From assembly GCA_964245425.1 (NCBI GenBank), contig CAXTMV010000299.1, positions 1 through 6,380 on the forward strand: 6,380 nt of DNA, read 5' to 3'. Shown here piece by piece: positions 1-5,569 of this stretch. The DNA is from JACMLD01 sp964245425 (lineage in GTDB: Bacteria > Bacteroidota > Bacteroidia > Chitinophagales > Chitinophagaceae). Numbering within the stretch: the first letter of the stretch is position 1; each line of letters starts with the position of its first letter. A program made the position numbers and the translations under genes. The notes under the pieces were generated by a model, which worked only from the letters and a program-made list of their open reading frames with translations, was not told where the DNA came from and searched no databases.

Positions 1-921
1 GCCCAACACCAGCTGGAAGCATTGAATGTAAACAATACCATCCTGGATGAAATGAAAGAATGCGGCAGCCAGCAAACAGAACAGGAACTCCGGAACCTGC
101 TGGGCTGTTTCCTGTTTGGGGGCGACGATGTAGACAAGAAAATAAAAATACTGAGTGGTGGCGAAAAAGCCAGGGTGGCCCTTGCCAAAACCATTACCAG
201 CAAGGCCANNNNNNNNNNGCGCAGCCTTCTGGGGTGCTTCCTCTTCTCCGGCGACGACGTCTTCAAGCCCCTGGGTGTGCTCTCCGGCGGAGAGCGCAAC
301 CGCTACGCGTTGGCTCGCATTCTGGTGCGCCCGGCCAACTTCCTATTACTGGATGAGCCGACAAATCACCTCGACATCCATTCGGTAGAATTGCTGATAG
401 AGGCATTAACAAAATATGAAGGCACCCTGATACTGGTTAGCCATGACCGTTATTTTGTTTCTAAAACGGCCAATACCATCTGGGAGATCGACGATAACAA
501 GATCCGCGAATTTAAAGGCAATTACGATGAATGGGCCGATTGGAAAGAGCGGAACCTGGCCAGCAGTAAAAAAAGTGTTGCCGGTGCCCAAAAACAGCCG
601 CCAGTTGCAGCAAAACAAGAAGCGGTTGTACCAAAAACCAGCCAGCCGGTAGCCGCAAACAATGCGCCGGTAAACAAAGAGGCCAAAAAAGAATTGCAGC
701 GGCAACAAAAAATTTTTCAGCAGCTGGAGGCCGATATCAGCCGTGTTACCGAAAAAAAGAACCAGGTGCAGGCATCGTTAAGCCTGCCGGAAACCTATTC
801 AGATAAAAATAAATTTGTACAGGCGGAAGCAGACTATAAAAAGGCTTCTGCAGAACTGGAGCGGCTGAATAAGCAATACGAAGAAGTATTTGAAAAAATA
901 ATGGCGCTGGAAAAAACATGA
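1..921 (+). CDS. ABC-F family ATPase, C-terminal part (5' end outside window; interrupted by assembly gap)
   Basis: The frame is open from base 1, so the apparent TTG start at 22 is internal; the first residues (AQHQLEAL) match the Q-loop region of an ABC-F second ATPase domain. Then come the signature LSGGE (151-165), Walker B LLLDEPTNHLD (343-375) with the ABC-F-typical NHLD, and the switch histidine in LVSHDRYF (His codon 442-444). A Lys/Ala/Gln/Pro-rich linker (about 570-680) leads to a charged C-terminal coiled coil (about 685-915), as in Uup/YheS/YdiF-type members. ABC-F proteins are soluble, ribosome-associated ATPases that relieve translational stalling or give antibiotic resistance; they have no membrane domain. 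Which subfamily this is cannot be said from the C-terminal half. The signature region appears twice (151-165 and 280-294) on either side of 10 N. Removing 209-337 (129 bases, 43 codons) gives a normal reading, TSKANFLLLDEP, so the duplication is probably not real. Confidence 0.9.
   Translation, partial: AQHQLEALNVNNTILDEMKECGSQQTEQELRNLLGCFLFGGDDVDKKIKILSGGEKARVALAKTITSKAXXXXRSLLGCFLFSGDDVFKPLGVLSGGERNRYALARILVRPANFLLLDEPTNHLDIHSVELLIEALTKYEGTLILVSHDRYFVSKTANTIWEIDDNKIREFKGNYDEWADWKERNLASSKKSVAGAQKQPPVAAKQEAVVPKTSQPVAANNAPVNKEAKKELQRQQKIFQQLEADISRVTEKKNQVQASLSLPETYSDKNKFVQAEADYKKASAELERLNKQYEEVFEKIMALEKT
209..218. other. Assembly gap (10 N)
   Basis: Ten consecutive undetermined bases lie inside the ABC-F gene. 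Ten is a common placeholder length for a scaffold join and says nothing about true distance. The frame continues across it, but the flanking sequences are homologous to each other (90-208 against 219-337), so the two contig ends overlap in gene position and are not separated by missing sequence. Confidence 0.97.
219..337 (+). other. Probable foreign or chimeric segment duplicating the ABC-F signature region
   Basis: This stretch encodes a second version of the segment at 90-208. The two align without indels at an offset of exactly 129 bases, and 23 of 39 residues are identical by my count (shared LLGCFLF, GDDV, LSGGE and ALA). Base use differs: by hand count 219-337 has 81 of 119 G+C (about 68%), while 121-208 has 45 of 88 (about 51%). 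Codons here favour CGC, CTC, GTC and AAG, unlike the AAA, GTA and ATA-rich flanks. Composition returns to the host type at about 340-345, just as the highly conserved Walker B motif begins, and GGCCA occurs at both possible junctions (204-208 and 333-337). The likely cause is a contig end extended into another organism's ABC-F gene through the conserved motif. A true internal duplication by recombination is much less likely. Confidence 0.82.
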
Positions 922-983
922 ATCGTGAGACGTGCGGCCCGGGAAATGCCAGCAAACGCTGCCGATTCAAATCTCAGGATTCA
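919..983. repeat. Imperfect inverted repeat at the ABC-F stop codon
   Basis: TGAATCGTGAGA (919-930, starting on the TGA stop) pairs with TCTCAGGATTCA (972-983) at 11 of 12 positions, with a G-G mismatch at 925/977. The 41-base loop contains a smaller CAGC/GCTG hairpin. TTTT follows at 985-988. It might act as a weak terminator or mRNA-stabilising stem for the ABC-F transcript, or be a copy of a dispersed intergenic repeat. The U-tract is too short to call it an intrinsic terminator with confidence. Confidence 0.45.
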
Positions 984-984
984 C

Positions 985-1018
985 TTTTCGCCACTCAAGT
1001 TTTGATTTTTTACTTTAG
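985..1018 (+). promoter_or_regulatory. Candidate Bacteroidota promoter for the BON lipoprotein gene
   Basis: TACTTTAG at 1011-1018 matches the Bacteroidota -7 consensus TAnnTTTG at all but one position. A poor -33 match (TTTTCG, 985-990) lies 20 bases upstream. Transcription would start near 1024, about 30 bases ahead of the ATG. A second weak candidate is TTTG at 1001-1004 with TATATTCA at 1028-1035, but its 23-base spacer is long. No Shine-Dalgarno site precedes the ATG; the leader is A/T-rich, which is common in this phylum. Confidence 0.3.
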
Positions 1019-1053
1019 AATTTGGCCTATATTCATTCACTAAAATACATTTT

Positions 1054-1569
1054 ATGCGTAAACCTTTGTTACGGATTGCCTTTATGTTCTCTGCGTTCGC
1101 CTTGATGGCTGTTTCTATGCCTGCCTGCAAGAGTGGGCCCAAAGATGCTGACCTGGAAAAAACAGTTGCTGAAAAGGCCGCCGCGGTTTCTTCAGATGGC
1201 ACGGGTATCGGCGGCACGGTAAAAGATGGCGTGGTTACTTTAACCGGATCATTTAAAGACGATGCATCAAAAACTGCTTTTGAGACCACCGTAAAAGCCA
1301 TACCGGGTGTAAAATCCGTTGTAAACAACAGCACAGTAGCGCCTCCTCCCCCACCGCCGGCCGCCCCGGTAGTAATAGCCAGTGATGAAGCGCTGGCCAA
1401 GGGTGTAACAGATGCCACCAAAGATTTCCCTACCGTTAAAGCGGAAGTAAAGGACAGTGTGATTGTTTTAACCGGTGAAATCAAACGGTCGAGCCTGCCA
1501 AAGCTGATGCAGACCCTGCATTCACTGAAACCCAAAAGTGTTGACAACAAGCAATTAACCATTAAATAA
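1054..1569 (+). CDS. Lipoprotein with two BON domains
   Basis: The 171-residue product begins with a basic n-region (MRKPLLR), a hydrophobic core (about 8-20) and a lipobox-like MPAC ending at Cys25, so it should be lipidated and anchored in the envelope. Residues about 33-95 form one BON domain, with the typical beta-turn GVVTLTG (59-65) and a closing IPGVKSVVN strand. Residues 97-102 are six prolines within a Pro/Ala hinge. Residues about 108-170 form a second, diverged BON domain (DSVIVLTGE, 134-142). BON domains are found in periplasmic OsmY-type stress proteins and in secretins and channels, and are thought to bind phospholipid or other envelope components; no catalytic residues are expected. 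The ATG at 1054 is preferred because it gives a complete signal peptide. The short gap to the next gene, which also has a BON-like domain, suggests co-transcription. Whether it faces the periplasm or the cell surface cannot be decided. Confidence 0.88.
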   Translation: MRKPLLRIAFMFSAFALMAVSMPACKSGPKDADLEKTVAEKAAAVSSDGTGIGGTVKDGVVTLTGSFKDDASKTAFETTVKAIPGVKSVVNNSTVAPPPPPPAAPVVIASDEALAKGVTDATKDFPTVKAEVKDSVIVLTGEIKRSSLPKLMQTLHSLKPKSVDNKQLTIK

Positions 1570-1572
1570 AAC

Positions 1573-1577
1573 GGAGG
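1573..1577 (+). promoter_or_regulatory. Strong Shine-Dalgarno site (GGAGG) for the BON-SH3b gene
   Basis: GGAGG lies nine bases before the ATG at 1587, in the 17-base gap after the lipoprotein stop. Neither the lipoprotein gene nor the patatin gene has a comparable site, and Bacteroidota genes often lack one. An in-frame TAA at 1581-1583 excludes an upstream extension, so this site fixes the start. Confidence 0.7.
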
Positions 1578-1586
1578 AAATAACTT

Positions 1587-2006
1587 ATGGCATTACAGGA
1601 TAAATATAAAGAGTTGGTAGAGGCGGCCACTGCAGCGGGCGTTGCCAACCTGCAGGTGCGGGAACAGGATAATATTTTATACATCGATGGGGAAGCGCCA
1701 ACGGGCGAAGTAAAAGATCAGCTTTGGGAGGTTTATAACAAGATAGATCCGGATTTTAAGACCGGCGACCTGGTATTGGATGTAAATGTAGCCGCCGCCG
1801 CACCGGGTGTAAAAGCGACTGTAACCACCGACAGCACCAACCTGAACATACGCAAAGGCCCGGGTACCGATCAGCCAATTGTAGGTAAGGCTGCCCACAA
1901 TTCTACCGTTACGCTTATCAGCAAAGCCAATGAACAATGGTGGCTGGTAAAAACGGAAAAAGGCGAAGAGGGGTATGCCTATGCACAGTACCTTACACCG
2001 CAATAA
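1587..2006 (+). CDS. BON-like plus SH3b domain protein without signal peptide
   Basis: The 139-residue product starts MALQDKYKEL with no signal peptide or membrane segment, and an in-frame stop two codons upstream rules out a longer N-terminus. Residues about 5-68 have the alpha-beta-beta-alpha-beta pattern of a BON domain (NILYIDGEAPTG, then a helix, then DLVLDVNV). After an Ala-rich hinge (about 69-75), residues about 77-138 form a bacterial SH3 (SH3b) domain with LNIRKGPGTDQPIVG (86-100), the WW pair at 118-119 and the closing GYAYAQYL (129-136). SH3b domains usually bind peptidoglycan or peptides outside the cytoplasm, so the missing export signal is notable. The layout, small size and BON domain recall E. 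coli Kbp (YgaU), a cytoplasmic BON-LysM potassium-binding protein, with SH3b in place of LysM. That parallel is inference from architecture. It follows the BON lipoprotein by 17 bases and is closed by a terminator, so the two probably form an operon. Confidence 0.85.
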   Translation: MALQDKYKELVEAATAAGVANLQVREQDNILYIDGEAPTGEVKDQLWEVYNKIDPDFKTGDLVLDVNVAAAAPGVKATVTTDSTNLNIRKGPGTDQPIVGKAAHNSTVTLISKANEQWWLVKTEKGEEGYAYAQYLTPQ

Positions 2007-2030
2007 GCAATCATCTTACTGATTATTTGG

Positions 2031-2062
2031 TAGAGCTGCCCTTACAGGCAGCTTTATTTTTT
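2031..2062 (+). terminator. Rho-independent terminator after the BON-SH3b gene
   Basis: AGCTGCC (2034-2040) and GGCAGCT (2047-2053) form a perfect 7-bp stem around a 6-base loop. It can be extended to 10 bp by a G-T wobble and two A-T pairs (2031-2033 with 2054-2056). TTTTTT follows at 2057-2062. It lies 24 bases after the stop codon and separates the BON pair from the patatin gene. Confidence 0.88.
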
Positions 2063-2090
2063 AAATACCAGCCTTATCTCTGTAAATTTG
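2058..2090 (+). promoter_or_regulatory. Bacteroidota-type promoter for the patatin gene
   Basis: TAAATTTG at 2083-2090 is a perfect match to the -7 consensus TAnnTTTG of the Bacteroidota primary sigma factor. The -33 region, about 20 bases upstream, falls in the T-run of the preceding terminator and lacks the usual TTG, so it is weak. Transcription would start near 2096, leaving an untranslated leader of only about 5-10 bases before the ATG at 2104 and no room for a Shine-Dalgarno site. Confidence 0.55.
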
Positions 2091-2103
2091 AGTTACCCCG
2101 CTT

Positions 2104-4338
2104 ATGAAAAAATCGTCCCTTATATGTATTCTTTTCCTATTCATCCTCTTATTGAGCCTGCCGGCCATTTGCCAGCGGCCTAAGATAGGTCTTACGCTCA
2201 GTGGCGGCGGGGCCAAAGGCCTGGCGCATATCGGCATATTAAAAGCCATCGATTCTGCGGGTCTTAAAATTGATTATCTCACGGGCACCAGTATGGGCAG
2301 TATCATCGGCAGCCTGTATGCGGTTGGTTATTCAGCCGACTCCATCGAAAAAATGTCAAAGCATTTTAACTGGGACCTGATCCTCAGCAACCAGGCTTCA
2401 CTGCGCACTTTATTCATGGAGGAGAAAGACGAGTATTACAAGTATACCGTTGAGCTGCCCTGGGAAAACAATCATTTCCAGTTGCCTACCGGTGTATTGC
2501 AGGGACAGGAACTGGGACTACAGTTGTCTGAAATGTTTTTTCCGGTATACGATAAAAAGGATTTTTCCAATTTCAATATTCCGTTTAAATGTATTGCCAC
2601 CGATGTGGGCAATGGCGAAGCCGTGGTGATAAGTAAAGGTGAAATTACATCGGCCATTCGCGCCAGCATGGCCATTCCTTCTTTTTTTACACCGGTAGAA
2701 TACCGGGGCAAGCTGCTGATAGACGGGGGCGTGATCCGGAATTTTCCGGTACGCGATGTAAAGGAAATGGGTGCCGGCATCATTATCGGCAGCAATGTAG
2801 CCGGCGAATTACTAACATCCGATAAGGTTAGGAATGCCATCCAGGTATTACTACAGGTGGCGTTTTTCAGGGAAGCACAGGATCACAAAGAAGAAGTATC
2901 ACTTTGTGATATCTATGTTCCTTTTGATATGCCGCAATTCAATATGGGCAGTTTCTCGCAGGCGGATGATATTATTGAACTGGGGCTGCGCGAAGGCAGG
3001 CGCTTATACCCGCGGTTTAAACGGCTGGCCGATTCATTGAATGCGATCTATGGGCCACAGCAGTTGCCGGCCACCCGTTTACCTGCGGCGAAACCTGTAA
3101 AGATTTCTTCGTATGAAATAAAAGGCCTGAAAAACACCGGCGCCGATTTTTTTGTACATACCATGAACCTTGATCTTAACCATTTTTACTCGGCCCAGCA
3201 ACTCTCCGTAATGGTGAGGGCTGCATTCGGTACCCGCTACTACAGCAGGGTCTCTTATGCATTGGAAGCCCAGCCCGACAGCAGCTGCAAGATCATACTT
3301 GATGTAACGGAAAATCCGCTCACCTTTGCCAAGCTGAGCCTTCACTATAATAAGTTTACCGGTATTGCTGCCATTGTAAACCTAACCACCCGCAATGCAG
3401 TTATTACCAATTCGCGCGATCTGTTAACCCTCAATATCGGCGAGAGTTTTCGCGCCAGGGCCGAACACCTGCAATACATTGGACGACGCAAGAATTTTTC
3501 ACTGGCTTTTGCCGGGCAATACGATCGGTTTGATGTAAATACGTATAATACCTATAAGCAAAGCGGTATCTATAAACAGTCTTTTTTTATTTTAGATACC
3601 AAAGCACAGTATACCACCCAGCGCAACCTGGCCCTGGGCATTGGCGAACGGTTCGAGACGGTAACCTACCGGCCGGCCATTATCAATTCATTTCAGTTCA
3701 GCGGGAATAATAATTTTTTTACCACTTATTTTTTTCTTGATCACAATAGCCTAGACAGGGTGGTATTCCCCCGCAGGGGTTTTAAAATACACGAAGAATT
3801 CAGCCTGGTCAGCAGCCAGGATCCCACCGTGGATTTTTTCCAGAACGGGCAACCCATCCCGCATGATTCGCTGCCGGTATCAAACAAAGCCTATCCCAGG
3901 CTGCTGTTCAACCTAGACAGTTATACACCGCTTAACCGCCGCAGTACGTTTGAATTTTTATTACAAACCGGCGTTAATTTCAAGTACGGTAACAGTATCC
4001 TGAACGAATTTTCTATTGGAGGGCTCACTTCACTTTTTCACAACCAGGTGGTTTTTGCAGGGTTGCAGGAAGGGTCTTTGTATACGCCTTCCATGGCGGC
4101 CTTCCAGGGCGCTTTCCGATACGAGCTGTTCAATAATACCTACCTGACCGGCAGGGCCAATATTCTGTTCAATAATTTTATCAGCACCAGTAAATTCTTT
4201 CAAAACCCGAATATCCTTACCGGCTATGCCGTAACATTCGGGTATAATTTTGCGTTGGGCCCCCTTGAATTCAGCCTGATGTACAGCGATCAATCGCGGA
4301 AGGTCAGCAGCTATGTGAATATTGGTATCCCCTTTTAA
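2104..4338 (+). CDS. Patatin-like phospholipase fused to POTRA and outer-membrane beta-barrel (type Vd autotransporter-like)
   Basis: The 744-residue product has a signal peptide (KK, hydrophobic core about 5-20, likely cleavage near residue 23). The patatin domain follows (about 27-315): oxyanion-hole GGGAKG (34-39), nucleophile elbow GTSMG with Ser63, and DGG with Asp207, which complete a Ser-Asp dyad. It should therefore be an active lipid acyl hydrolase or phospholipase. Residues about 332-405 look like one POTRA domain. The remainder (about 406-744) is a run of aromatic-alternating strands with an FPRRGF turn (555-560) and a C-terminal Phe, fitting a barrel of the Omp85/BamA superfamily inserted by the BAM complex. 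This domain order is that of Pseudomonas PlpD and Fusobacterium FplA; in PlpD the patatin is secreted, while in Bacteroidota proteins of this type the final location is uncertain. It has its own promoter and stands alone between a terminator and a convergent minus-strand gene. The 43-base gap to that gene has no strong terminator. Confidence 0.93.
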   Translation: MKKSSLICILFLFILLLSLPAICQRPKIGLTLSGGGAKGLAHIGILKAIDSAGLKIDYLTGTSMGSIIGSLYAVGYSADSIEKMSKHFNWDLILSNQASLRTLFMEEKDEYYKYTVELPWENNHFQLPTGVLQGQELGLQLSEMFFPVYDKKDFSNFNIPFKCIATDVGNGEAVVISKGEITSAIRASMAIPSFFTPVEYRGKLLIDGGVIRNFPVRDVKEMGAGIIIGSNVAGELLTSDKVRNAIQVLLQVAFFREAQDHKEEVSLCDIYVPFDMPQFNMGSFSQADDIIELGLREGRRLYPRFKRLADSLNAIYGPQQLPATRLPAAKPVKISSYEIKGLKNTGADFFVHTMNLDLNHFYSAQQLSVMVRAAFGTRYYSRVSYALEAQPDSSCKIILDVTENPLTFAKLSLHYNKFTGIAAIVNLTTRNAVITNSRDLLTLNIGESFRARAEHLQYIGRRKNFSLAFAGQYDRFDVNTYNTYKQSGIYKQSFFILDTKAQYTTQRNLALGIGERFETVTYRPAIINSFQFSGNNNFFTTYFFLDHNSLDRVVFPRRGFKIHEEFSLVSSQDPTVDFFQNGQPIPHDSLPVSNKAYPRLLFNLDSYTPLNRRSTFEFLLQTGVNFKYGNSILNEFSIGGLTSLFHNQVVFAGLQEGSLYTPSMAAFQGAFRYELFNNTYLTGRANILFNNFISTSKFFQNPNILTGYAVTFGYNFALGPLEFSLMYSDQSRKVSSYVNIGIPF

Positions 4339-4381
4339 TGCCTGTTGTCTTGCCACGCAAAATAAATCAGGCGTCATTACA

Positions 4382-5473
4382 TCAGCCATGGTTGCTCTTG
4401 ATAAAATCGCTTACCAAAAAACTGATCAGTTTGCCGATGGTTTCATCTTTACGGCCGTCGTGCAATTGAGCGGCGCCTTCACAAATATGGAGATAGGCCG
4501 GCTGGCTGTCGCGGCCTGCAAAATGTACAAACTGGCGGGCATGCCGGGAGCCAATGCCAGCTGGTGTAGCAGCGCTCGACAAAATGCCTTCAATACAATC
4601 GAGATCTATTTCAATACCCGTGTAATTGTCGTCTGTAAAACTCACTGCATGCACAATGGCCTGCCTGAAATTTCTTTTCTCGTGAATAAAAATATCTTCA
4701 TAGGTAATGAAATCGATAAAAGGATTGTTCACAATATCCAGCCAGACATTTTGTGGCAGGTAATTCTCATGCACCCCCACTACGCAATATTTTAACAGGT
4801 ACCCATCTTCTTCCGCATACCGGAAACCATTGCCACTGTGCCGGCCTTCAGATGGCCGGAAATTCGTATGTGCATCCAGGTTGATCGCATTTATCTGGGC
4901 CAGTGGCACGGCGCCGCGTTTGTGCAAGCCTTTGGCAGCTCCTTTTATTAGCGGGTATGCATTGTTATGGCCGCCACCGATGGCAATAGGTATTTTGCCC
5001 TGTGCAGTCACCAGCTTTACCAGGTTTTCTACTTCTTCATCAATGATATTTACGGCATGACGGTAGGCATCTACCCTTTCTTCTGTGCCATGCGCGTTTT
5101 GCTCAATCAGGTATTTGATATCGCCAAAATCAAAATGCCCCAGTAAAAGTATCTCTTCACCGCCCGCAAAATCGTTGCTTTGAATATTCAGGAAAGCGCT
5201 GAGAAACGGTATCCAGGCCGAATCGGTACCACCCAGGCCGCCATTGGCTTTTACGCCAATATCTTCCGGCACACCGAACAATACATATTTGGCCACCGAT
5301 TGCTGCAGTGACTGCTCCGGGTGCTCTTTGTTGCCGATAACACGGATCCGTTCACCCAGTTTTGTTTCAAATCTTCGTATATGTGTCAGCGATAGTATGT
5401 CTTCCTTGTCGTAGTATTTGAAATGCCGGGTGGCGGTGCCGGCGGCACGCGGGGCTGTCTGCAAGCTGGGCAT
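4382..5473 (-). CDS. Arginase/formimidoylglutamase-family ureohydrolase
   Basis: The 363-residue product shows the ureohydrolase metal-site blocks in order: GGGHNN (166-171, His169), NLDAHTNFR (198-206, Asp200 and His202) and EIDLD (288-292, Asp290 and Asp292). The RHSGNGF (211-217), SNDF (99-102), GGTDSAW (81-87) and YLHICE (327-332) segments resemble what I recall of Bacteroidota proteins annotated as formimidoylglutamase (HutG; N-formimidoyl-glutamate to glutamate plus formamide, in histidine breakdown). Arginase or another guanidino-hydrolase is possible, and no other hut genes are in the window, so no symbol is given. The third position of DAHxD, normally a metal-bridging Asp, is Asn204 (AAT, plus-strand 4862-4864). 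The ATG at 5473 gives about 15 low-complexity residues before the conserved HFKYYDKEDIL; no ATG or GTG lies nearer in frame. It lies 96 bases downstream of the epimerase gene on the same strand. A weak -7-like TACCTTTT (minus strand, plus 5491-5498) sits 17 bases before the ATG. Confidence 0.85.
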   Translation of the reverse strand: MPSLQTAPRAAGTATRHFKYYDKEDILSLTHIRRFETKLGERIRVIGNKEHPEQSLQQSVAKYVLFGVPEDIGVKANGGLGGTDSAWIPFLSAFLNIQSNDFAGGEEILLLGHFDFGDIKYLIEQNAHGTEERVDAYRHAVNIIDEEVENLVKLVTAQGKIPIAIGGGHNNAYPLIKGAAKGLHKRGAVPLAQINAINLDAHTNFRPSEGRHSGNGFRYAEEDGYLLKYCVVGVHENYLPQNVWLDIVNNPFIDFITYEDIFIHEKRNFRQAIVHAVSFTDDNYTGIEIDLDCIEGILSSAATPAGIGSRHARQFVHFAGRDSQPAYLHICEGAAQLHDGRKDETIGKLISFLVSDFIKSNHG

Positions 5474-5490
5474 ATGGCTGAATTTGACTT

Positions 5491-5498
5491 AAAAGGTA
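5491..5498 (-). promoter_or_regulatory. Weak candidate -7 element for the ureohydrolase gene
   Basis: On the minus strand TACCTTTT matches TAnnTTTG except at the last base and lies 17 bases upstream of the ATG. No TTG is found at the expected -33 distance. Together with the 96-base gap after the epimerase stop it hints at separate transcription, but the signal is thin. Confidence 0.2.
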
Positions 5499-5569
5499 GT
5501 ACATTTTTTGTAATCCCCTTTGCGATTGACCGTTCCGTTATAGCCAGGGTTGATCAATGCCGGCACCGG

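Noticed and set aside
22..921. A full-length ABC-F gene starting at the TTG at 22, with two signature motifs as a novel architecture
   Set aside because: The frame is open to the left edge and the upstream residues fit the Q-loop region. The second signature is explained by the gap and the foreign GC-rich segment.
981..1562. Minus-strand reading frame of 193 codons opposite the BON lipoprotein gene
   Set aside because: It is antisense to a well-supported lipoprotein gene. Its sequence is low in recognisable structure, and its glycine run is only the reverse of the proline hinge.
4340..4372. Possible bidirectional terminator between the convergent patatin and ureohydrolase genes (GCCTG with CAGGC)
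   Set aside because: The stem is only 5 bp with a 23-base loop and no T-tract on either strand, so it is no better than chance.
4322..4795. Plus-strand reading frame of 157 codons overlapping the end of the patatin gene and the ureohydrolase gene
   Set aside because: It lies opposite the conserved C-terminal half of the ureohydrolase, shows no domain, and has no promoter or ribosome binding site.
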